From the NCBI GenBank assembly GCA_002297865.1, contig DBKX01000254.1, forward strand, positions 7,675 to 17,039: DNA of 9,365 nt. Reading direction: 5' to 3'. Below the pieces are notes generated by a model. The model did no database searches. It was not told the DNA's origin and saw nothing but the letters and a program-made list of their open reading frames with translations. Shown here piece after piece: positions 5,801 to 9,365 of the stretch (position 1 is the first letter of the stretch; every line of letters starts with the position of its first letter). Made by a program: the position numbers and the translations under genes. Source of the DNA: Lachnoclostridium sp. UBA739 (GTDB lineage Bacteria; Bacillota_A; Clostridia; Lachnospirales; Lachnospiraceae).

Positions 5801-7754
5801 AGATTACATAAGCTTCTTTATTATATTCTGCTGGCTGTAACTCTAACTTAGTCCCTTTTTCCAAAGCCAGATCACAATAGGCTTCGTCCATTCGTTCTGC
5901 CACCAAAGCTTGGGCTATTATTTTTTCCTGTCTCACCTTTGGCTGTTTCATATCAATTGGAAGATATGTATACCCTGCCATCAAAACGCCAAGAGCAGCC
6001 ATAATCTGCTTTGCAGACTTTGGAATCTCTATGGATATGAGCTTAGAATCGGTTTCCTGCACATTTTCCTGCACGTAGGCAGCAATATTTTCTGCACCTT
6101 CTAACAGTTGACCAAAAGACATTGTACCTTGCCCATCATAAAGGGCAGTTTTGGAAGGATTCTTTTTTGCATATTCTATGAAATCATCCTGTAAACATCT
6201 GTGTGTGATTTTTTTTTCTATTGCATCATGAGAGTTAACAGATACCTCCAGTTCTAATGGCATATTCCATTGCTTCTGGTGCAATCCCTCAAGGGTATTA
6301 TAAAATGTATCAAACATTTCATTGACGATAACATCCTTTATGGCTCCGTTTCGAATATCCCAGCTAATCATAAGTCCTCTGTCTTCTCGGTTAAGTTCCG
6401 ACTCATCCACAACCTGACAGTCAATAAAAACTTGTGGGGTCTGGCTCAAACCATATTCGATTGAACCAGCTTTTCCTTCTGCCTTCAAAACTCCAGTAAA
6501 TACGATAGGCATAAACGCCTTTTCTCTTCCATGAACATTGGATAGTTCTCTAAGCACTTCAATGCCAGTAAAACTTGTATGCTCTAAATCTTTATGGAGT
6601 TGTACTGCAATACTTTTTACACGTTCTGTAAAAGAACGTTTCTTTGTAACATCTACTTCTAACAGATTCACTGTCGTAAAGTCTCCAACCAGATATTGTA
6701 CATCTTCATGTATATCCATACGGTTCTGAATTGGCAGATTCAGTGTAAATTTTTTATTCTCACTCCATCTAGCTATCGTTTCTGCGTAAACAGCTAATAC
6801 AACCGTAGATGCGGTAACTCCTGCTTTTGCAGCCTTACTTTTTAACTGGTTCCAGTTTTCTAAAGAAAGATGCTTTTGCAATCGGCGGAACTTATTGTTT
6901 CCCTCCATTTTAGCCTCTGCCCTTCCACCACTTGGAAGAACTGGTGCTTGTGGCAGACTGTCTATCCGGTTCATCCAGTATTCTTTATCTGCAAACCATT
7001 TAAGACCTTCCTTTGTCTTACACTCATGGAGAACATAATCTGCAAAAGTCAGTTCTAACTCTTTTAGTTTTCCGCCACTTAAAATGGTTCCCATTTCCCC
7101 AATCGCCAGCTGCACACTTGCAAAGTCTGTTACGATTAAGTCAATGGACAGATGAAAATAATTTCCTTCTTCTGTCTGGGTTATGAGAGTCTTAAATAGT
7201 GGTGGGGTTTGTGTATCATATTCCACATCACGAAAGCTGTTGCGGATTGTCTCGAGTGCTTGTTCTCTTTCTTCCTTGCTTTTTCCTCGAAGGTCAACGG
7301 TTTCTGTCTCAAAAGAGATACTAGCAGGTTCTAAAAATTCGATTCCCTCCTGTTTCACTTTTGCCCGCAGCATCGCATGCCTTTCAACTAACTTTCTCCA
7401 AGCCGTTTTGATTTTCTCAGGTGAATACGAGCCAAAGTTTACTTCCATATATCCTTGGCATCCCACACCGCCAAAGAATACTGCATCTGACTTTCCTAGC
7501 AGATAGGCTGCCTGTACCTTAGTTAAAGGAACTGGCTCTGTTATTGTCCGATGCACAATTTGATTCATTTTTTTTTCGTTCTCTAGCACCTTTAAAATGT
7601 TTTCCTTCAGTTCCTTTACTTTCTCTTTCCTCGCTAAATCAAAATTGCCTGACCGATCGCGGTATTTTAATTTTCCTTCCTCTGTCCACAACTCTACTCC
7701 CGACTTTTTTAAATCCAAAATTAATTCTTTCGCAAGTATACAATTATCTTTCAT
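2850..7754 (-). CDS. NRPS module: TubC docking - Cy - A[inserted MT] - PCP - TE-like tail
   Basis: 1634 residues. Domains in order: TubC-type docking domain (about 1-60, with GVELWTEEGKLKYR); heterocyclization domain (about 70-500) with the Cy signature DLIVTD (205-210) replacing HHxxxDG, plus LTKVQAAYLLG, RHAMLR, VGDFTTVNLL and PQVFIDCQ (D445); adenylation domain (about 520-950 and 1320-1365) with TSGSTGDPKG (653-662), TGD (882-884) and NGKVDRKAL (1352-1360); a methyltransferase of about 370 residues inserted between A8 and A9, with SAM motif VLEVGGGIGATT (1147-1158); a carrier domain with phosphopantetheine serine S1420 in AGFDSL; then a tail of about 145 residues. The pocket residues read D698, L699, S702, N741, W770, S772, L796, I804, W805, K1354, close to the cysteine code. 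The order equals PchF of pyochelin synthesis, so it should add cysteine, form a thiazoline and methylate it. The ATG abuts the TAA of the upstream NRPS gene. The specificity and the role of the tail are inferred. Confidence 0.92.
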   Translation of the reverse strand: MKDNCILAKELILDLKKSGVELWTEEGKLKYRDRSGNFDLARKEKVKELKENILKVLENEKKMNQIVHRTITEPVPLTKVQAAYLLGKSDAVFFGGVGCQGYMEVNFGSYSPEKIKTAWRKLVERHAMLRAKVKQEGIEFLEPASISFETETVDLRGKSKEEREQALETIRNSFRDVEYDTQTPPLFKTLITQTEEGNYFHLSIDLIVTDFASVQLAIGEMGTILSGGKLKELELTFADYVLHECKTKEGLKWFADKEYWMNRIDSLPQAPVLPSGGRAEAKMEGNNKFRRLQKHLSLENWNQLKSKAAKAGVTASTVVLAVYAETIARWSENKKFTLNLPIQNRMDIHEDVQYLVGDFTTVNLLEVDVTKKRSFTERVKSIAVQLHKDLEHTSFTGIEVLRELSNVHGREKAFMPIVFTGVLKAEGKAGSIEYGLSQTPQVFIDCQVVDESELNREDRGLMISWDIRNGAIKDVIVNEMFDTFYNTLEGLHQKQWNMPLELEVSVNSHDAIEKKITHRCLQDDFIEYAKKNPSKTALYDGQGTMSFGQLLEGAENIAAYVQENVQETDSKLISIEIPKSAKQIMAALGVLMAGYTYLPIDMKQPKVRQEKIIAQALVAERMDEAYCDLALEKGTKLELQPAEYNKEAYVIFTSGSTGDPKGVVMSHEAAINTIETMRREFDITEEDRVLGIAELSFDLSVSDIFTVLANGGQLILPDLAYGPDASYWSRLIEEYHITLWNTVPAQAEMLVAYAESTGDDTGFPSVKNVWLSGDWIQTKLPQRLRKFMPNAAITSLGGATEGGIWSIYHRIGKEEESPSILYGKALKNQWVSVVDINMEICPAYVSGEIIIGGNSLAEGYLGDKELTDRKFVNRNGERVYLTGDRGRFVETGDIEFLGRMDNQVKVNGYRIELGEIEAALAEMTSVKESCVVHFKEGGKDTLVAFVVEQKEQNREKQRTQALNFPTEEQEDFMSRELVKNFQMLLDEAICNTVYGALQSIFTDDMENANKMFTREAIGKKLHAKEKHMELLDRWLETLVQKGYLGKKAKVYRDLLERKVTNEYWDKLINEPYSAIAPACVSEYIKNHASHIKELFADQLNPLTYLFPEGRTDIAEALYGQTAIARHLNSLAAKTIQEYAKGQEHIKVLEVGGGIGATTDLVLEALKGSKFTYTFTDTSAFFQNNILSKYPYLTTGILNLDDLEQAGMESSFDVILAAGVLNNVKNIPYTIGKMASYLKQGGLLLITEPVEEHIEILVSQAFMMPEHTDMRQGTARCFLSKDEWKKVLEDAGLWLAKAYPDTVQAYEEFQHYLFIARKPEETADYREFLEKRLIKAMIPEKFYRIDALPLTANGKVDRKALTQQALSRQKKMEKYVKENEQMNPKEEMSELEHKIAAILEEVSNKSSIQVKDNLLKAGFDSLILSQASGKIVSQIEKADGMRFDEILRVALQTPTVKDIANYIEEYGCKVTKKEEENGSFKEEQQADGMQNIYVYQEKEDSWWKMGQKEWEEQEIFLHMGNKEQLRILLKERKEDSVFMAAKESDVKEMISFASELLAMGYAVEKLFLFYPAVPDDEILYLGDAVVIGETRENVAEWEDVIMGEIQLQEIKLQDGNMEELVQIVKRELGLCKGNM
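2853..3290 (-). other. C-terminal tail resembling a shortened, inactive thioesterase domain
   Basis: About residues 1489-1634 of the NRPS, after the carrier domain, where PchF has a thioesterase. The stretch VFMAAKESDVKEMISFASEL followed by LAMGYAVEKLFLF reads like the TE segment around the nucleophile ('xxAGHSxGGxxAFExAxxLxxMG..VxxLxLxD'), but GHSxG is replaced by AKESD, which puts Glu1542 at the serine position in the simplest alignment. The end, VVIGETRENVAEWED through LQDGNMEELVQIVKREL, recalls the last TE strands and helix without the catalytic histidine. The alignment was done by eye, so this is a hypothesis. Confidence 0.45.
2877..2882 (-). promoter_or_regulatory. Ribosome binding site of the saccharopine-dehydrogenase-like gene, inside the NRPS gene
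   Basis: AGGGAG on the minus strand, 8 bases before the ATG at 2868. It lies within the last codons of the NRPS gene, whose TAG stop (2852-2850) comes after this start. The overlap implies translational coupling. Confidence 0.7.
3780..4905 (-). other. Methyltransferase domain inserted in the adenylation domain (approximate limits)
   Basis: About residues 950-1325 of the NRPS, between core motifs A8 and A9/A10. An N-terminal helical part contains LLDRWLETLVQKGYL (1030-1044), then PLTYLFPEGRTDIAEALY (1101-1118), both typical of assembly-line methyltransferases, before SAM motif I VLEVGGGIGATT (1147-1158) and LLLITEP (1242-1248). In PchF the domain at this place N-methylates the thiazolidine; in PchE and HMWP2 a related inserted domain acts as an epimerase. 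The intact glycine-rich loop favours a working SAM-binding enzyme, but an epimerase role is not excluded. Confidence 0.8.
7575..7754 (-). other. TubC-type N-terminal docking domain (part of the 1634-residue NRPS)
   Basis: Residues 1-60 of the NRPS. They show the family pattern of a helix (AKELILDLKKSGVEL), a beta hairpin with the WTEEGKLKYRDRSG region, and a lysine-rich second helix ending in ENILKVL. Such domains sit at the N-terminus of C- or Cy-starting NRPS proteins and grip a short, often acidic C-terminal tail of the upstream synthetase. Here they would order protein 1 before protein 2. Confidence 0.75.
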
Positions 7755-9365
7755 TTATATTTCTCCTTCATCTGCCCATTCTGTGTTTTCCTTTTCTACC
7801 CGTTCCTGTATTCTCTCCTTTAACATTTCCATTGTAGGATTTGAAAAAATATCCTGAATAGAAAGCACGACTCCATAAACTTTTTTCACTTGCTCCACAA
7901 ACCTGGTTGCTGATAAACTGTCAGCGCCTAAGTTAAATATATTTTCTTTGCTATCTTTTATCTTTGCACCTGTAACCTTTTCCCATAATTTAAAAATTTC
8001 ATCTTGTTCTTCTTCACTTTCAAATGCAGGTTCTGTCTCCCCTACATTTCTTTCCATAAGTGCTTTTCGATCTACCTTGCCATTTTTACTTAAAGGCAAC
8101 TGTTCCATATACTGATACTTACGTGGAACGCTATATTCTGGCAAATTTTCATATCCATAATCCTCTAGCATTTTTACACTTTTTTCTTCTCCTGTATAAA
8201 ATGCCACAAGTTCTTTCTGATATTTATCCCCTATGGCAACAACTGCTACTTGTTGTATCCCTTTGCATTTTTGGTATACGCTTTCGATTTCTCCTAGTTC
8301 AATTCTGTGACCGCGGATTTTTACTTGAGCATCTATTCGCCCGATAAATTCTATGGTCCCATCCTCCCAGAACTGGCCTAAATCACCAGTGCGATACCAC
8401 CTTGTACCATCCTGATCTGTAATAAATTTTTCCTTAGTCAGTGCTTCCTCATGGAAATATCCAGTTGCTAAACTGTCTCCGCCAATCCATAATTCTCCTA
8501 TCTCCAATGGCTGGCAATCCTTATTTTCTTTATTCACAATGCGGTATGCCTGATTAGTCAATGCTTTTCCATAAGGTATGGACCTCCAGTCTGCTTCCAA
8601 CTTATCAACCTCAAAGTAATTCGACCAGATTCCCGCTTCTGTTGCACCTCCTAAGGAAACGAACTTAGAATGTTCCCCACTTATTTTTTTCCACTTATCT
8701 GGTATTTCTAACGGAATCCAGTCTCCTGATAAAAGAGCAAGTCTAAGACTTTCCACTTTTTCTTCCATTAACGTTAGCAGCATAACCATTAACGCAGGTG
8801 CACTGTTCCAGATCGTAACCTGATGTGTTTTAAGGCAGCTTAACCATACGGCTGGATCGCGAAAATCTTTCTCGTTTATAAGTATCACGCATCCACCTGC
8901 TGATAATAAGCCAAAGATATCAAACACGGATAAATCAAAATCAAAACTTGATACATTTAATACTTTGTCCTGGCTTGTAATATTCCATTTATTAAGAACA
9001 TCCAAAATCGTATTCATAGCAGCTTTATGGCTGATTTCTACGCCTTTTGGATTGCCTGTAGAACCAGAAGTAAAAATAATATATGCTGTGTTTTCTTCCG
9101 AAACTGGTTCTATGTCCTGAAGCACTTTTTCTGTAAGAAAATCCATAGAATCAATTACCAGTGCTGGTGATACATTCTGAATCATTTTTTCTTTACGTTC
9201 CTTTGGCTGCTTTACCGATATGGGAACATAGGCTGCTCCTAAAGTCAAAACAGCTATCATTGCTGCTACCTGATCAATTCCTCTAGGCAGAGAAATCACT
9301 ACTCTGTCCTGATTACGAACTCCTTGTTCATAAAGGCTGGCAGCAATTCTTAGACAGTAATCCTT
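7755..9365 (-). CDS. NRPS C-terminal part: cysteine-type adenylation domain and carrier domain (5' end outside window)
   Basis: The frame is open from the window edge to a TAA at 7757-7755, 536 visible residues; the true start lies beyond the window. A GTG at 9299 is an internal valine, since adenylation sequence continues upstream of it. The visible part starts inside the adenylation domain and shows A2 (TLGAAYVPIS), A3 TSGSTGNPKG (99-108), FDLSVFDIFG, GGATEAGIWS, A7 YRTGDLG, A8 (GRIDAQVKIRGHRIELGE) and A10 NGKVDRKAL (428-436), with no inserted methyltransferase. Counted from the first visible residue, the pocket reads D144, L145, F148, N187, L211, S213, L238, I246, W247, K430, one change (Y to F) from the textbook cysteine code. 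A carrier domain follows, with S483 in NLGADSLSA. The acidic C-terminal end (EKENTEWADEGEI) suits docking to the TubC domain of the next protein. By analogy it loads cysteine, like PchE or HMWP2; a preceding Cy or aryl carrier domain is likely but not visible. Confidence 0.9.
   Translation of the reverse strand, partial: KDYCLRIAASLYEQGVRNQDRVVISLPRGIDQVAAMIAVLTLGAAYVPISVKQPKERKEKMIQNVSPALVIDSMDFLTEKVLQDIEPVSEENTAYIIFTSGSTGNPKGVEISHKAAMNTILDVLNKWNITSQDKVLNVSSFDFDLSVFDIFGLLSAGGCVILINEKDFRDPAVWLSCLKTHQVTIWNSAPALMVMLLTLMEEKVESLRLALLSGDWIPLEIPDKWKKISGEHSKFVSLGGATEAGIWSNYFEVDKLEADWRSIPYGKALTNQAYRIVNKENKDCQPLEIGELWIGGDSLATGYFHEEALTKEKFITDQDGTRWYRTGDLGQFWEDGTIEFIGRIDAQVKIRGHRIELGEIESVYQKCKGIQQVAVVAIGDKYQKELVAFYTGEEKSVKMLEDYGYENLPEYSVPRKYQYMEQLPLSKNGKVDRKALMERNVGETEPAFESEEEQDEIFKLWEKVTGAKIKDSKENIFNLGADSLSATRFVEQVKKVYGVVLSIQDIFSNPTMEMLKERIQERVEKENTEWADEGEI
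7763..7768 (-). promoter_or_regulatory. Ribosome binding site of the Cy-containing NRPS gene, inside the upstream NRPS gene
   Basis: AAGGAG on the minus strand, 8 bases before the ATG at 7754. It lies in the final codons of the upstream A-PCP gene, whose TAA stop (7757-7755) touches this start codon. The strong site and zero gap support near-equal production of the two partner proteins and fix the start in front of the docking domain. Confidence 0.8.

Noticed and set aside
5090..5950. Aryl-acid rather than amino-acid specificity for the adenylation domains
   Set aside because: Both domains keep the aspartate (D698 and D144 in visible numbering) that binds the amino group of the substrate; aryl-acid domains usually replace it with asparagine.
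6900..7560. Ordinary condensation domain instead of a heterocyclization domain
   Set aside because: There is no HHxxxDG motif; DLIVTD stands in its place together with the other Cy motifs (DFTTVNLL, QVFIDCQ).
7755..9299. GTG at 9299 as the start of the upstream NRPS gene
   Set aside because: The 22 codons before it, to the window edge, are open and read as ordinary adenylation-domain sequence, and a start there would cut the domain in half.

Overview
The window is AT-rich and reads as part of a nonribosomal peptide operon from a low-GC Gram-positive bacterium. A clostridial, possibly Lachnospiraceae-like, origin is a guess from base composition, A-rich codons and strong AAGGAG-type ribosome binding sites; no taxonomic marker is present. 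All five genes lie on the minus strand, so transcription runs from high to low coordinates. They fill nearly the whole window with overlaps or gaps of at most 17 bases. I found no promoter, terminator, RNA gene, mobile element or CRISPR array. Both edges cut through genes, so the operon extends beyond the window on each side.

In transcription order: (1) 9365-7755, the C-terminal part of an NRPS with an adenylation domain that looks cysteine-specific and a carrier domain; (2) 7754-2850, a one-module NRPS with a TubC-type N-terminal docking domain, a heterocyclization domain, an adenylation domain carrying an inserted methyltransferase, a carrier domain and an unusual C-terminal tail; (3) 2868-1855, a saccharopine-dehydrogenase-like Rossmann oxidoreductase; (4) 1842-748, a thiazolinyl imine reductase of the Irp3/YbtU/PchG type; (5) 730-1, a free-standing SAM-dependent methyltransferase, cut by the window edge.

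The parts resemble the late steps of pyochelin or yersiniabactin assembly. A cysteine-derived intermediate on protein 1 would pass to protein 2, which adds a second cysteine-like residue and closes it to a thiazoline. The imine reductase could reduce that ring to a thiazolidine and the inserted methyltransferase could methylate it. The domain order of protein 2 matches PchF (Cy-A[MT]-PCP-TE), except that the expected thioesterase is replaced by a short tail that looks like a TE relic without its catalytic motif. A likely product class is a sulfur-heterocyclic, perhaps metal-binding, small peptide; the exact product cannot be read from this window.

Points most worth a second look: the apparently degenerate thioesterase tail, the altered cysteine-type specificity code of protein 2, the extra saccharopine-dehydrogenase-like reductase beside the imine reductase, and the docking domain that meets an acidic C-terminus on the upstream protein.
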